This document shows positions 43,977-53,974 of a stretch of 64,000 nt of DNA, piece by piece; position 1 is the stretch's first letter, and every line of letters starts with the position of its first letter. A model generated the notes under the pieces. The model saw nothing but the letters and a program-made list of their open reading frames with translations, was not told the origin of the DNA and ran no database searches. The DNA comes from Psychrobacter piscatorii. GTDB lineage: Bacteria > Pseudomonadota > Gammaproteobacteria > Pseudomonadales > Moraxellaceae. Location: NCBI RefSeq assembly GCF_904846415.1, contig NZ_CAJHAR010000001.1, positions 62,001 to 126,000 of the forward strand. Direction: 5' to 3'. Made by a program: the position numbers and the translations under genes.

Positions 43977-44618
43977 ATGGGTAAAGTTAATAAGACGACG
44001 AGTTTTGGTGCTTTGTTAATCATACAAGGTCTTATGCTTACGCCAGCATATGCGGCGAGTACGGCCAAAGCTGGTCAGCGCGTATTGATGGTTGAGATGA
44101 CTCCTGCGTTATGCAGCATGCAACCGACAAGAGCCCGTATGCGTCAATGTTTAGAAGGCTATTCATTGACAGTTTCAGGTCTAGACATGGGCTACGGCGA
44201 ACGCTGTGGTCGTGGTAGCGAGCCACGTTTGACGCCACTACAACTAAAGGTCGTCAATCGGATCATGCCTGATACGACAGTACGTAGCCAAACGTGGCAG
44301 CGCTATGGTGCTTGTAGCCCATTGAGTGCCAGTAGTTACTTTCGACAAATCACTAACTACGCTGGTGAACTAAAACTGCCTAATGAGCTGAATACGGGCA
44401 ACAGTTATACAGTCTCTAAATCTCGATTTATTAGTCAAATGACGCGCCTAAATAGTGGTATGTCATCAAATAGTGTCGATCTCATTTGCCAAGAAGGCAG
44501 CCGTCGTCAATCGATACTGACGGATATTCATGTGTGCTATGAGGGCAGCAGTTTTGGCACTTGTCACAATGTTGTAGATAACTGCGGTAGCCAATTCATC
44601 ATTTCAGGTGGTAGATAG
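43977..44618 (+). CDS. RNase T2-fold secreted protein lacking the catalytic residues
   Basis: Predicted exported protein of 213 residues (signal peptide GALLIIQGLMLTPAYA). The cysteines and the general layout (TPALCSMQPTRARMRQC, later QTWQRYGAC, YF, C-terminal VCYEG and CHNVVDNC) fit the RNase T2 family. The catalytic motifs do not: CAS I, HGLWP in active enzymes, reads SGLDM, with Ser67 at the His position. CAS II, HEWxKHGTC, reads QTWQRYGAC, with Thr106 and Tyr110 at the Glu and His positions. It is thus probably a non-catalytic RNase T2 relative. The frame extends upstream to 43758, but the signal peptide begins at the ATG at 43977. The nearest neighbours give no functional hint. Confidence 0.7.
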   Translation: MGKVNKTTSFGALLIIQGLMLTPAYAASTAKAGQRVLMVEMTPALCSMQPTRARMRQCLEGYSLTVSGLDMGYGERCGRGSEPRLTPLQLKVVNRIMPDTTVRSQTWQRYGACSPLSASSYFRQITNYAGELKLPNELNTGNSYTVSKSRFISQMTRLNSGMSSNSVDLICQEGSRRQSILTDIHVCYEGSSFGTCHNVVDNCGSQFIISGGR

Positions 44619-45014
44619 CTCTTATTTAACTATTTTTTAGATACTCCACTGTTCTTTTTCTACATCCTTTTTGGTCCTATCTTTAATGAAATCTGAGTGA
44701 ACTTGGCAGTATTACATTTTCATTTTTACGCTCTTATTTACTCGTCTCATAGCGATAAAATATACTATGGACCGTATCTAAAAATTCTACAGCCCTTTAT
44801 TCATGGGCTCTGAGTCTATAAATATTCTTCCTGTATAAAATGTAACAATATAGTCCCTGATGGGTCTATGACTGTATCTAGACGGTCGCTGTGATGAAGT
44901 GCTACACTAGCTCTCGGTTTATGTATGCTGCAATGCGGCAGACAAGTCGATATCTATAATGATAATCATCAATGAAAACTATGCATTATCCAATCATCAA
45001 TTAGGGAGTATTCA
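44619..45014. other. intergenic region before mdh
   Basis: About 400 bases with no recognisable gene. The mdh promoter should be here. A short inverted element AGCCC...GGGCT (around 44795-44815) is the only structure, and it is not a clear terminator. Confidence 0.4.
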
Positions 45015-46004
45015 ATGTCAATGAAACAGCCTTTACGTGTTGCCGTCACTGGTGCCGCTGGTAATATCAGCTACGCGATGCTATTTCGTATTGCATCTGG
45101 CGAGATGCTAGGTAAAGATCAGCCAGTTATTTTGCAATTACTTGAAATTACGCCAGCGCTTGATGCCCTAAAGGGTGTGGTCATGGAATTAGAAGACTGT
45201 GCATTCCCATTGCTTGCTGGTATTGTCCAAACTGATGATGCTAATGTTGCATTCAAAGATATCGATTATGCTTTGCTAGTTGGCGCACGTCCTCGTGGCC
45301 CAGGCATGGAGCGTAAAGACTTGCTAGAAGCCAATGCTGCGATCTTCTCAGCACAAGGTAAAGCATTGAACGAAGTCGCTAGCCGTGATGTAAAAGTATT
45401 GGTCGTCGGTAACCCTGCCAACACCAACGCGCTTATCGCTCAGCGTAACGCACCAGATCTTGATCCACGTAACTTCACTGCCATGACTCGTCTAGATCAC
45501 AACCGTGCGATGGCGCAGTTGGCTGACAAGACTGACAGCACCGTTAATGACATCAAAAACATGACTATCTGGGGCAACCATTCGTCAACTCAGTATCCAG
45601 ATTTAACTGCTTGTACAGTAAACGGCAAGCCTGCGCTAGATCTTGTTGATCGCGACTGGTACGAAAACACATATATCCCAGAAGTACAACAACGCGGTGC
45701 TGCGATCATTAAAGCTCGCGGTGCATCATCTGCCGCTTCTGCTGCTAATGCTGCTATCGCACATATGCGTACGTGGGCACTAGGTACTGACGAGAACGAT
45801 TGGGTCTCTATGGGTGTTTACTCAAACGGCGAATATGGTATCGCTGAAGGTTTGATCTACTCATTCCCATGCACTTGTATTAACGGCGACTGGTCTATCG
45901 TAGACGGCGTTGATGTCTCATCAGATTTCTCTAAAGAGAAGATGGCTGCCACTGAGCAAGAGCTTAGCGAAGAGCGTGATGCAGTAGCACATCTGCTACC
46001 ATAA
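45015..46004 (+). CDS. mdh: malate dehydrogenase
   Basis: NAD-dependent malate dehydrogenase of the TCA cycle, 329 residues (the length of the beta/gamma-proteobacterial long type rather than the 312-residue E. coli type). The NAD motif is [20 protein letters not shown]. The substrate loop is [14 protein letters not shown]. Catalytic Asp161 and the active-site His189 ([11 protein letters not shown]) are in place. AGGGAG precedes the ATG. It is highly expressed by appearance (clear ribosome site and terminator). Confidence 0.97.
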   Translation: MSMKQPLRVAVTGAAGNISYAMLFRIASGEMLGKDQPVILQLLEITPALDALKGVVMELEDCAFPLLAGIVQTDDANVAFKDIDYALLVGARPRGPGMERKDLLEANAAIFSAQGKALNEVASRDVKVLVVGNPANTNALIAQRNAPDLDPRNFTAMTRLDHNRAMAQLADKTDSTVNDIKNMTIWGNHSSTQYPDLTACTVNGKPALDLVDRDWYENTYIPEVQQRGAAIIKARGASSAASAANAAIAHMRTWALGTDENDWVSMGVYSNGEYGIAEGLIYSFPCTCINGDWSIVDGVDVSSDFSKEKMAATEQELSEERDAVAHLLP

Positions 46005-46051
46005 GCTAAGCAGTTATATAACTGTCTTAACTTAAGTAATGCGTGAAAAAG

Positions 46052-46082
46052 AAAAGCCCTCTTAATATAGGAGGGCTTTTTT
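46052..46082 (+). terminator. rho-independent terminator after mdh
   Basis: AAAAGCCCTC (46052-46061) pairs with GAGGGCTTTT, followed by T. Confidence 0.85.
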
Positions 46083-46293
46083 GTGTCTATAAGATTTTTT
46101 GTATCTAAAATATATGATGAAATAAAAAGTAATTCATTTCATCTTTTTAAATGGCAATACCTGTTTGCTGTCAATACAATTGATAACGTTAGCTAAACGT
46201 TGATTAACAGCTATTAGCATAAAGCTTGCTACAATAAATGGGTTAATTTGGATAATAACCACAATTACCTCTACACCACTTAAGGAGAAAAGT

Positions 46294-46533
46294 ATGTTGG
46301 GTGAGCCAGAATACAATATGAATGAGCTGTTTGCTCAGTTGGGACTAGATAGCTCTGATGAAGCGATTGATAAGTTTATCGCAGACAACCAGTTATCAAG
46401 CGAAGAGAAATTGATAGAAGCTGATGTCTGGAGCGATAGCCAGCGTATGTTCTTACAAGAAGAGTGGCAAAAAGATGCAGCATGGGTAGAAGTCATTGAT
46501 GACCTAAACGTCCGCATGCATCCTGATGCGTAA
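46294..46533 (+). CDS. DUF2789 family protein
   Basis: Small acidic protein of 79 residues with the DUF2789 pattern (MNELFAQLGL, FIADNQLSSEEKLIEADVWSDSQRMFLQEEWQKDAAWVEVIDDLN). The function is unknown. The start has AAGGAG upstream. It is monocistronic with a strong terminator. Confidence 0.85.
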   Translation: MLGEPEYNMNELFAQLGLDSSDEAIDKFIADNQLSSEEKLIEADVWSDSQRMFLQEEWQKDAAWVEVIDDLNVRMHPDA

Positions 46534-46556
46534 CAGCATATTAAAGCCATGATAAG

Positions 46557-46593
46557 AAAAACCCCACGATAATATCTATATCGTGGGGTTTTT
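46557..46593. terminator. bidirectional terminator between DUF2789 and ribF
   Basis: AAAAACCCCACGAT (46557-46570) pairs with ATCGTGGGGTTTTT (46580-46593), a 14-bp perfect stem. It serves the plus-strand DUF2789 gene and the convergent ribF. Confidence 0.9.
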
Positions 46594-46618
46594 CATTTAT
46601 GTAAGATACGTCTGACTG

Positions 46619-47686
46619 CTAAACTTGACTGTCACGCCATTCGAGTAGGTCAGTGACATCTTGATGAATACCGGCTTTCAAAGCGTCCAAACCATCGTAG
46701 CGACGTTCACCATGCAAAAAGTGCAAGAAGCGCACTTCTAAATTCAACCCGTACAAATCTGCTTTTAGTTTGGGAAAGTGTACTTCCAATCGCCAGTCAT
46801 CACCTTTATCAACAGAGGGTCTTTTGCCAATGTTAGCGGTACCGAACAAACTATGTGGACGTAAACCTGCGACGCCTATATTGTTATCAGTAGCTAGCTT
46901 TATTAAACCATCAGGTATGACCTCTCCATTCTCATCTAAGCTGACGACATCAACGGCAAAAATACCGTGCAAAGCGGGTTTTATTCGCTGCAAATCAATA
47001 TTGGCAGTAGGAAAGTCCATGGTGCGACCAATTTGATCGCCACGGACGACCGACCCGGTAATGGCGTAGTCGCGGTCTAGAAGTATGTTAGCAGCATGAA
47101 TATCACCTGCCAATAGCAAGTCACGGATGCGGGTAGAGCTAATACGTGCAGCCTCATTATTAACATCATTCAAGTGGTCATTGTCGATATTGCTATCAGT
47201 GACGGTATCTAGGTTAGTCACATCCAAACCATAATCGCGCAAAAACTGACTGTCGCCAGTACGATCATGACCGAAGCGAAAGTCGTCACCTAATACCAGC
47301 GCTTTTACATTTAGGCGCGTGGCTAATATATCGGCAAAGGCTTGTGCTGATAACGAGCGAAAGTCCTCATCAAAACCTGCCACCACTAAGGTTTTAACCC
47401 CATATTGTGCTAGGAGTGCCTGCTTTTCTGCTAGATTGGTCAAACGCGCAGGGGCTTTAGCTGGCGCAAAAAACTCACGTGGTTGTGGCTCAAATATCAT
47501 GACCGCAGCGTCCAAGTTTTGGGTATGCGCAATATCACGAACTTGGGCCAGCATTGCCTGATGACCAAGGTGTACGCCATCAAAATTGCCAATAGTGAGC
47601 ACACAAGGCGCTAACTCTACTGGGTCATTAGTAGTAGACGTGGCATTTGATGATGCAATCAGTTGATCAAGAAAATAGGTTTTCAT
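46619..47686 (-). CDS. ribF: bifunctional riboflavin kinase / FAD synthetase
   Basis: RibF of 355 residues. The FAD synthetase domain has GNFDGVHLGHQ (nucleotidyltransferase motif) and later the ISSTRIRDLL segment. The C-terminal riboflavin kinase domain has GDQIGRTMDFPTANI. It makes FMN and FAD. It has about 40 residues more than the E. coli enzyme, mainly in an insertion around residues 160-180. It is monocistronic here, separated from murJ by two small genes. Confidence 0.96.
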   Translation of the reverse strand: MKTYFLDQLIASSNATSTTNDPVELAPCVLTIGNFDGVHLGHQAMLAQVRDIAHTQNLDAAVMIFEPQPREFFAPAKAPARLTNLAEKQALLAQYGVKTLVVAGFDEDFRSLSAQAFADILATRLNVKALVLGDDFRFGHDRTGDSQFLRDYGLDVTNLDTVTDSNIDNDHLNDVNNEAARISSTRIRDLLLAGDIHAANILLDRDYAITGSVVRGDQIGRTMDFPTANIDLQRIKPALHGIFAVDVVSLDENGEVIPDGLIKLATDNNIGVAGLRPHSLFGTANIGKRPSVDKGDDWRLEVHFPKLKADLYGLNLEVRFLHFLHGERRYDGLDALKAGIHQDVTDLLEWRDSQV

Positions 47687-47919
47687 AAGTTTTCAGCTAT
47701 GATGAGACCAGATAAAAAACGAAAAAACACATCTATGGTCAAAATTGATGTGTCGAAAATTAGCCATTATAAAGTAAAATAGCCACACTAACATCCTATA
47801 GTCTACGGATAATGCAAGTATGAATGACGCTCTATGAATTTCATGGTTTGTACATACGTTTATTATCAGTATGACGATTTTTTACTATCATCATGAATGC
47901 CAATCAATATGGAGACTCT

Positions 47920-48531
47920 ATGTCCGATGTTGCCTTAAATGTCATAGCAACTGACCTGTTGACACATCAGCTGACCCAGCAGTTTATGGTACAACGTGCC
48001 AGTAAAGAAGACTTGGCAGAAGTCTTGGCGATTTATAACCAAAGTATTCCTGGCAAACAAGCAACGGCAAATTTGGCGTTAGTAACGGTCGAAGAACGTA
48101 CGGCTTGGTTCGATGAGCATTTGGATAGTCCAACGAGGCCTATTTATGTAGTCAAAGCATTACCAGAAGGTGATACCGATAGACAAAGTACAAAACTGCC
48201 AATTGTTGCATGGGGCAGTTTCAGTGATTTATATGCGCGTACCGCTTATCATATCAGCACTGAAATCAGCATCTATCTGAATCAAGATTATCAGAGTAAA
48301 GGGCTGGGCAGTCTGCTGACACGCTGGATGTTGACGCAAGCGCCCAGCTTAGGAATCAGAAATATCGTTGCCCTTATCTTTGCCCACAACCAGCCAAGTT
48401 TGGGACTGTTCCGTAAAATTGGCTTTGAGCAGTGGGGATATATGCCAGAAGTTTGCGATATGGACGGGTTTATCGCTGATGTCGTGATGCTTGGTAAAGC
48501 TGTGACATCGGACAACGTTGCAGATAATTAG
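47920..48531 (+). CDS. GNAT-family N-acetyltransferase (phosphinothricin acetyltransferase-like)
   Basis: Acetyltransferase of 203 residues. The GNAT motif A is in LNQDYQSKGLGSLLTRWML, followed by NIVALIFAHNQPSLGLFRKIGFEQWG. This is the usual ending of the phosphinothricin/methionine sulfone-like branch. The substrate is unknown. The frame opens at 47893, but the ATG at 47920 has GGAG 5 bases upstream. It ends 12 bases from the convergent lipoprotein gene. Confidence 0.85.
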   Translation: MSDVALNVIATDLLTHQLTQQFMVQRASKEDLAEVLAIYNQSIPGKQATANLALVTVEERTAWFDEHLDSPTRPIYVVKALPEGDTDRQSTKLPIVAWGSFSDLYARTAYHISTEISIYLNQDYQSKGLGSLLTRWMLTQAPSLGIRNIVALIFAHNQPSLGLFRKIGFEQWGYMPEVCDMDGFIADVVMLGKAVTSDNVADN

Positions 48532-48542
48532 AGTAAAGTACC

Positions 48543-49157
48543 TTAACCCAAGATTTTCCATTGGCCGTCTATTTTCTGTAGTTGATAGGTCAATGGTGCA
48601 GGGTCACTTTGTCCTTTGAGCATCAACTCGCCAGTAATGGTGGCACGCGTTTTGTCATCATTGTACGTTGTATCAGTAATAGTCACGCCATCGACCGTTT
48701 GTTGAAATGCCGATTGAGTGTTGGCAAGCTCTTGCTCAAAATTTGCCATATCTACTTGATAGTAGCCTGCCGCATCCTTCACATCGCCATAATACAAACT
48801 ATTTAGTGCTTTTTTGACCGTGTCCTCTGGTGTGCCAGCTTGGGTCGGATTAGTCACTAGGCTTTTTTGGTTGGTCGGAGCGGTGACTGGATTGATATTG
48901 TCATTACCAATGGTTGTTTTATTCTCAGTATCATCTGTGACTTGAGTCGTTTCGCTTGTGCTGTCAGCTGTCTCTTTTTGCTCAGCCGTGTCTGTATCTG
49001 AAGTATCAACGACAGCTACAACCTCTTCATTATCGGTAGCAGTTTCAGTGTCTGCAGACTCATTGTTACTGCAACCGCTCAGTAGTAGTCCAGTACCGAG
49101 TACACCTGTTGCAAGTAGAAGCGGTAAACGCTGGAAGAGTGGCTGTTTCGTTGTCAT
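48543..49157 (-). CDS. lipoprotein with C-terminal DUF4878-like (NTF2-like) domain
   Basis: Predicted lipoprotein of 204 residues. The lipobox is LLLSGC with Cys29. A long Thr/Asp/Glu-rich linker (about 30-100) would span the periplasm. The C-terminal domain (about 110-204) starts with TPEDTVKKALNSLYYGDVKDAAGYY and ends QLQKIDGQWKILG, as in DUF4878/NTF2-like folds. The start has GAGG 6 bases upstream of the ATG at 49157. It is of unknown function. Confidence 0.8.
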   Translation of the reverse strand: MTTKQPLFQRLPLLLATGVLGTGLLLSGCSNNESADTETATDNEEVVAVVDTSDTDTAEQKETADSTSETTQVTDDTENKTTIGNDNINPVTAPTNQKSLVTNPTQAGTPEDTVKKALNSLYYGDVKDAAGYYQVDMANFEQELANTQSAFQQTVDGVTITDTTYNDDKTRATITGELMLKGQSDPAPLTYQLQKIDGQWKILG

Positions 49158-49286
49158 ATCAAACCTCAAATGTCAGTTATTCATTAATAGGCCATTATGA
49201 CAACGATCGGTGACAAGCATTGTCAATTCTGATGATAGGCTTGTTTTGGTTTCGTAAGCCAAGCTCATGCCTATATCTACGTTGGT

Positions 49287-50837
49287 TTATCCATGCTTGA
49301 GCTGGCGAGGACGGAAACCTGTCGCTAGCAACACCACGCCATAGACGAGCGCTCCCACGACGCACATAATCACGAGTGCGATGATGCGTTGCCACTGGGC
49401 TTCATCAGTAGGGAAGTAGGGCAACATGAGATAAAGCACACCAATCATGGAGCCAGTCGAAATGGCAAACTGTGTGAATAGCTTATTCCAATGGGGGCCA
49501 AAACGGAAAATATCACGCTTGTGTAAGAAGTAATAGAGCAAGCCTGCGTTTACGAACGCTGCGCCCGTCGTTGCCAAGGCTAGGCCACCATGTAGTGGTA
49601 TCTCTAAGAAATAGAATATCCCAATAAAGATGACACTAAATACCATGTTGGCAATAACAGAAATGATGCCGATTTTGACAGGTGTTCTGGTGTCTTGACG
49701 CGCAAAAAATGCAGGGGCAAAGATCTTGATCAGCATGAATCCCAAGATACCACCTGCCATACTACGCAATGCCAGCGAGCTCATCTGTGCATCACGAAGG
49801 GTAAACTCACCACGTAAGAACAGGGCTTGCATCAGCACATCTGCGAGTACAAAGAGCGCAGCCGAGGCAGGCACACCGACCAAAATGATAAGGCGCGCGG
49901 CCCAGTCGATGGTCTTTTTGAAACTAACATCGTCTTTTTGCGCGTCGCTTTTGGATAGACTCGGTAATATGACCGTACCGATTGCCACACCAATCAGGCC
50001 TAGTGGTAGCTCGCTCATACGCTCAGCCGCGTAGAGCCAAGAAACCGAACCACCAATCATCAACGAGGCAAAAACGGTGTTCAGCAATAAGTTAATCTGA
50101 GTGACAGACACACCAAAGATAGCAGGCAGCATTAATTTTAGAATGCGGCGAACGCCCTCGTGCTGAAAGTCAATCTTGGGCGCGACCAGTAGTTTTTGTT
50201 GCCATAGCTGCGGCAATTGTATCAAAAACTGCAGTAAACCTGCGATAGCTACAGAATAGCCAAGCGCCATAATAGGGGTATCAAACATCGGTGCAAAAAT
50301 CAGCGCACCACCAATCATACATAAATTCAATAGGACTGGGGCAAAGGCGGGCGCAGCAAAACGGCCATAACTTTGCAAAATACCACTGGCAAAAGCCGTC
50401 ATAGAAATAAACAGCAAATAGGGGAAGGTAAGGCGGAGTAATTCAGCGGTAATGGCGAATTTGTCAGGCTGATCGGCAAACCCGGGGGCAAACAACGTCA
50501 CTACCCAAGGCGCGATTAATATAACAACCACTGTCAGCATCGACAACACCAGCAAAAGTGCGCCCGAGGTACGACTGACTAAAATCTGTACTTGCTGTAA
50601 GCTATATTTTTCCTTGTACTCAGACAACACAGGAACGAATGCTTGGCTAAATGCCCCTTCAGCAAACAGTCGTCGCAAAAAGTTTGGGATTTTGAAGGCG
50701 ACCAAAAAGGCATCCATCAAACCACCAGCCCCAAAAACCCCCAGCAATACAACATCACGTACCAAACCTAAAATACGCGATAACATGGTCATACTGCTGA
50801 CCACCATGGTTGAACGAAATAACCGACTTTTTGCCAT
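49287..50837 (-). CDS. murJ: lipid II flippase MurJ
   Basis: MviN/MurJ-type flippase of 516 residues with about 14 transmembrane segments. The family start is SMTMLSRILGLVRDVVLLGVFG, followed by FKIPNFLRRLFAEGAFSQAFVPV. It flips lipid II across the inner membrane for peptidoglycan synthesis. It follows ampD in the same direction. Confidence 0.96.
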   Translation of the reverse strand: MAKSRLFRSTMVVSSMTMLSRILGLVRDVVLLGVFGAGGLMDAFLVAFKIPNFLRRLFAEGAFSQAFVPVLSEYKEKYSLQQVQILVSRTSGALLLVLSMLTVVVILIAPWVVTLFAPGFADQPDKFAITAELLRLTFPYLLFISMTAFASGILQSYGRFAAPAFAPVLLNLCMIGGALIFAPMFDTPIMALGYSVAIAGLLQFLIQLPQLWQQKLLVAPKIDFQHEGVRRILKLMLPAIFGVSVTQINLLLNTVFASLMIGGSVSWLYAAERMSELPLGLIGVAIGTVILPSLSKSDAQKDDVSFKKTIDWAARLIILVGVPASAALFVLADVLMQALFLRGEFTLRDAQMSSLALRSMAGGILGFMLIKIFAPAFFARQDTRTPVKIGIISVIANMVFSVIFIGIFYFLEIPLHGGLALATTGAAFVNAGLLYYFLHKRDIFRFGPHWNKLFTQFAISTGSMIGVLYLMLPYFPTDEAQWQRIIALVIMCVVGALVYGVVLLATGFRPRQLKHG

Positions 50838-50961
50838 GAGAACCTATCTTGCTAAGTTATGTACAGGGTTGTATAAGAGGTGGTGTACTGATTTGCTGCT
50901 GCAAAAAAACTGACGAATTATAGCACTTTCATCATTGAGATAAATGGATTGGATGTGGAAA

Positions 50962-51597
50962 TCATTTTTGCAGTAATAAAGAGTTATTTCGTAATAACCC
51001 TGCAACTAGCTCCCGCAACCTTGCCCATTCAAAATAATCACCAGGATCGGTCTTACGCCCTGGCGCAATATCACTGTGCCCTGTCAAATGACGATGCGTT
51101 TTCGGATACGCTTCATAAATAGCCGCAATTACCGCTGCAAGCTTCTCATATTGAGCAGAAGTGAAGGACACAAAATCTGACCCTTCAAGCTCAATGCCAA
51201 TGCTATAATCATTACATTCAGGCCGCCCCAAGTAGCTAGACCGTCCAGCGTGCCAAGCGCGTTCGTTAAAATTGACGAACTGCGTGATAGCCCCATCACG
51301 CTCAATAAACAAATGCGCTGACACTTCTGCGCCTTTGATTGTCTGAAAGTAAGGGTGCGCATCCCAGTCTAGTTGATTGGTGAATAATGCCTTTACATAA
51401 TGTGTGCCACTAGGGTCGCACGCACCAAACTCATTGGGTGGTAGGCTAATATTATGAATAATGATGGCATCAATACTTAGACCTTTTGGCCTGATATTAT
51501 AGTTTGGTGAGGCCAGCCAAGTAGCGGCTGACAGCAAACCATCTGTGATTGTCATTGGCAATGTAGATAATGATGAATTTAATGATGAAGTGGGCAT
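50962..51597 (-). CDS. ampD: 1,6-anhydro-N-acetylmuramyl-L-alanine amidase AmpD
   Basis: Cytoplasmic zinc amidase of 211 residues for recycling cell-wall anhydromuropeptides and controlling AmpR-type beta-lactamase induction. Zinc ligands are His48 (IIIHNIS), His174 (TGHSD) and Asp184 (RKTDPGD). The catalytic-region Glu136 (GIELEG) is present. The ATG has AGAGAG upstream. It lies 124 bases from murJ. Confidence 0.95.
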   Translation of the reverse strand: MPTSSLNSSLSTLPMTITDGLLSAATWLASPNYNIRPKGLSIDAIIIHNISLPPNEFGACDPSGTHYVKALFTNQLDWDAHPYFQTIKGAEVSAHLFIERDGAITQFVNFNERAWHAGRSSYLGRPECNDYSIGIELEGSDFVSFTSAQYEKLAAVIAAIYEAYPKTHRHLTGHSDIAPGRKTDPGDYFEWARLRELVAGLLRNNSLLLQK

Positions 51598-51754
51598 AAA
51601 GCTCTCTTTTTATAATAGTATTGGTGATGTTGTGATAGAAAGTTTATCAAAGTAGTTAGATGGTCGCAGCTTGCTTATATCATTTGAGTCTCTAGCATAA
51701 TAAACCTTAACAGCGCGAATAGCGTATAAATAATAACGTGTGAGAGCCTGCCTC

Positions 51755-53914
51755 ATGTCTATAAAACCGATGTCTACGTCTGGAACTTATACTCTAATAA
51801 ACATTGGTCAGCGAGCGCGACTGCCATTGGCGATAGCGGCGCTATTATTCTCTGCAAACACGCAGGCATTTTTACCGACGCCTTTATTGGTCACTGAAGG
51901 TGCGCTTTCATCTGAATTATCAGATAACATGTCACCTAGTGACGCTAAAGCTGCTGTTCGCATTGAGACATCTAATCTCAGTGATACTGGAGAAAATAGT
52001 CAAAATAATACTGCGTCTGGGTCAGATATGACGACAGAGCAGCTACTTTCAACATGGCGTCGACAGGCAAAAACTGACAATCTAGCACAGCATATAACAT
52101 GGCGACGCTTATTGTATTTTTACAATGATCAAAGCAGTATGTTTTCTAAAAAGAAAACGGAAAGTCTGGTCGACGACCCAAACTTCTTTTTGAGTGATAG
52201 CGGTCAGAAAGATTCAGCCGCAGAATTAGACGCGACACTAGTCGCACTGGCAACAGAACTCACATCGTCGACGGCGACTGGTAATAACCAAGCAAACATT
52301 CATATAAAAACTCAAGCCAATAATAATTCCGTTCTGTGCCGTTTCCCGGCACGAGTGGCATGGCTAAAAGAAAAGTTAGCTATCGATGATGCGAGCCTAT
52401 CGGCTGAGTGTTCAGAGCTGGATGACTGGATGTCAACATTGGCCCCTGAGCAGTTATCTATTGTGTTTGCTGAAGAGTATTTGGACAATCCACTCTCTGC
52501 CTTCGGTCATACCTTATTGCGCATTGATTCAAAATCGAGCGTAGCAAACCCCAATCAAATCAGTCAGGCGTATGCGCTCAATTATACGGTGGACGGTGAT
52601 CCAGACGATAGCTTTCCAATCTATGCGACCAAATCCATGATTGGCAGTTATGACAGCGCCATCGAGATTGATACTTATCCAGAAAAGCTCGCAAAATATC
52701 TACAAGACGATGAGCGTGATACGTGGACGTATCAGTTGAATTTGACACCTAGTGAGGTGCAGCAGATTATGCGCCATGTTTGGGAGACCAAATCGCTAAA
52801 AATGCCGTATTACTTCACCACGGATAATTGTGCTTCTGAGATCCTGCGCCTTATCGACGTGGTTCGTCCGCAGCAAAGTCTACTGAATCAACTGGCTTAT
52901 GTGGTCGTGCCCTCTGATGTTATCCAACTATTGAATAACAAAAAACTTTTGGGAAATGCCACTTACACACCTGCTGATAATACGTTGCGTCAAGCTCAAC
53001 TTAATGACGTTAAGCAACAACGTGCTCAGCTTGGCTATCATAACAGCGCCAAACAAACCTTAAATGAGATAAAGTCGGCACAGCTTAATCCTGTATCAAG
53101 CCTATCAGATGATGGACAACGGTTGCGCAAACGTCAAATCGACGTATCGGATAATAACCCAATAGATAGGCATCCACTACAGCTGGGGACGATAGCTATC
53201 GGTCAGCGCGGTGACAATGACTATATCGATATTGGGGTTAGAGCAGGGTTTCATGATACGCTTGACCACGCGTCAGGGTATCCACAGTTTTTTAATTTAG
53301 AGGGGTTGGCTGCGACCTTACGCCTGTATGACACAGATGATGATAAGCCCAATCAACCAGATAGTGTGGTCTTGCAAAATGCGACTTTGATTCGTGGACG
53401 CTCTTTTAATCCTATCAATGCCGGCAAAAAAGGCAAAACGTGGGGCGCAAGTATTGAGGCGACGCGAGTGAATGACGGCTCACAAGAGGGCGGGCAAGAT
53501 CATCTGGTCGGTAGTGTCGGTTACGAGACGGGGTGGTCTTGGGCGTTTGGTACGCCAAGCATAGGTGCGGGTGAGATGCCGCCGCAACTATGCTATACGT
53601 TTTTGGCAGGGACAGCACAAGTAGGACGCGCTATCAATAAAGGCTTTCGCGTAGGTGCAGGCGTCAATGCTGGTTGTCGTTATCAGATTAACAATCAGTT
53701 ACGTGCGCAAGCTGAATTGCAATTGCCATATTGGTATCATGGCAGCAGCGATAAGTCCAACGTTCGTGGTCATTATTGGCAACCGATCTCAAGCCTCGGG
53801 CTACAATACGATATTGATAAAAAACAAGCACTACGCATCAATGCCAACTATGACTGGCAAGAGCGCGTCGATGCGAATGAGGATATACAGCTGTCATACA
53901 GACGGTACTTTTAA
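51755..53914 (+). CDS. DUF4105 (Lnb N-terminal periplasmic domain) protein with C-terminal barrel-like region
   Basis: Predicted exported protein of about 719 residues. A signal peptide (RARLPLAIAALLFSANTQAF) is followed by an N-terminal linker. The DUF4105 domain has the NPLSAFGHTLLRID motif and later TTDNCASEILRLIDVV, resembling NlpC/P60-like catalytic layouts with a Cys. The last 250 residues are beta-strand-rich and end in RRYF. This arrangement suggests an outer-membrane-associated enzyme, possibly a cysteine peptidase. The function is not proven. The upstream GTG at 51740 is a less likely start. Confidence 0.8.
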   Translation: MSIKPMSTSGTYTLINIGQRARLPLAIAALLFSANTQAFLPTPLLVTEGALSSELSDNMSPSDAKAAVRIETSNLSDTGENSQNNTASGSDMTTEQLLSTWRRQAKTDNLAQHITWRRLLYFYNDQSSMFSKKKTESLVDDPNFFLSDSGQKDSAAELDATLVALATELTSSTATGNNQANIHIKTQANNNSVLCRFPARVAWLKEKLAIDDASLSAECSELDDWMSTLAPEQLSIVFAEEYLDNPLSAFGHTLLRIDSKSSVANPNQISQAYALNYTVDGDPDDSFPIYATKSMIGSYDSAIEIDTYPEKLAKYLQDDERDTWTYQLNLTPSEVQQIMRHVWETKSLKMPYYFTTDNCASEILRLIDVVRPQQSLLNQLAYVVVPSDVIQLLNNKKLLGNATYTPADNTLRQAQLNDVKQQRAQLGYHNSAKQTLNEIKSAQLNPVSSLSDDGQRLRKRQIDVSDNNPIDRHPLQLGTIAIGQRGDNDYIDIGVRAGFHDTLDHASGYPQFFNLEGLAATLRLYDTDDDKPNQPDSVVLQNATLIRGRSFNPINAGKKGKTWGASIEATRVNDGSQEGGQDHLVGSVGYETGWSWAFGTPSIGAGEMPPQLCYTFLAGTAQVGRAINKGFRVGAGVNAGCRYQINNQLRAQAELQLPYWYHGSSDKSNVRGHYWQPISSLGLQYDIDKKQALRINANYDWQERVDANEDIQLSYRRYF

Positions 53915-53974
53915 GTAGGGTTCTCTCTTAGCGCTGTCATCGTTGTATAAGTTGTATAAAAGGAAAGATGTTTT

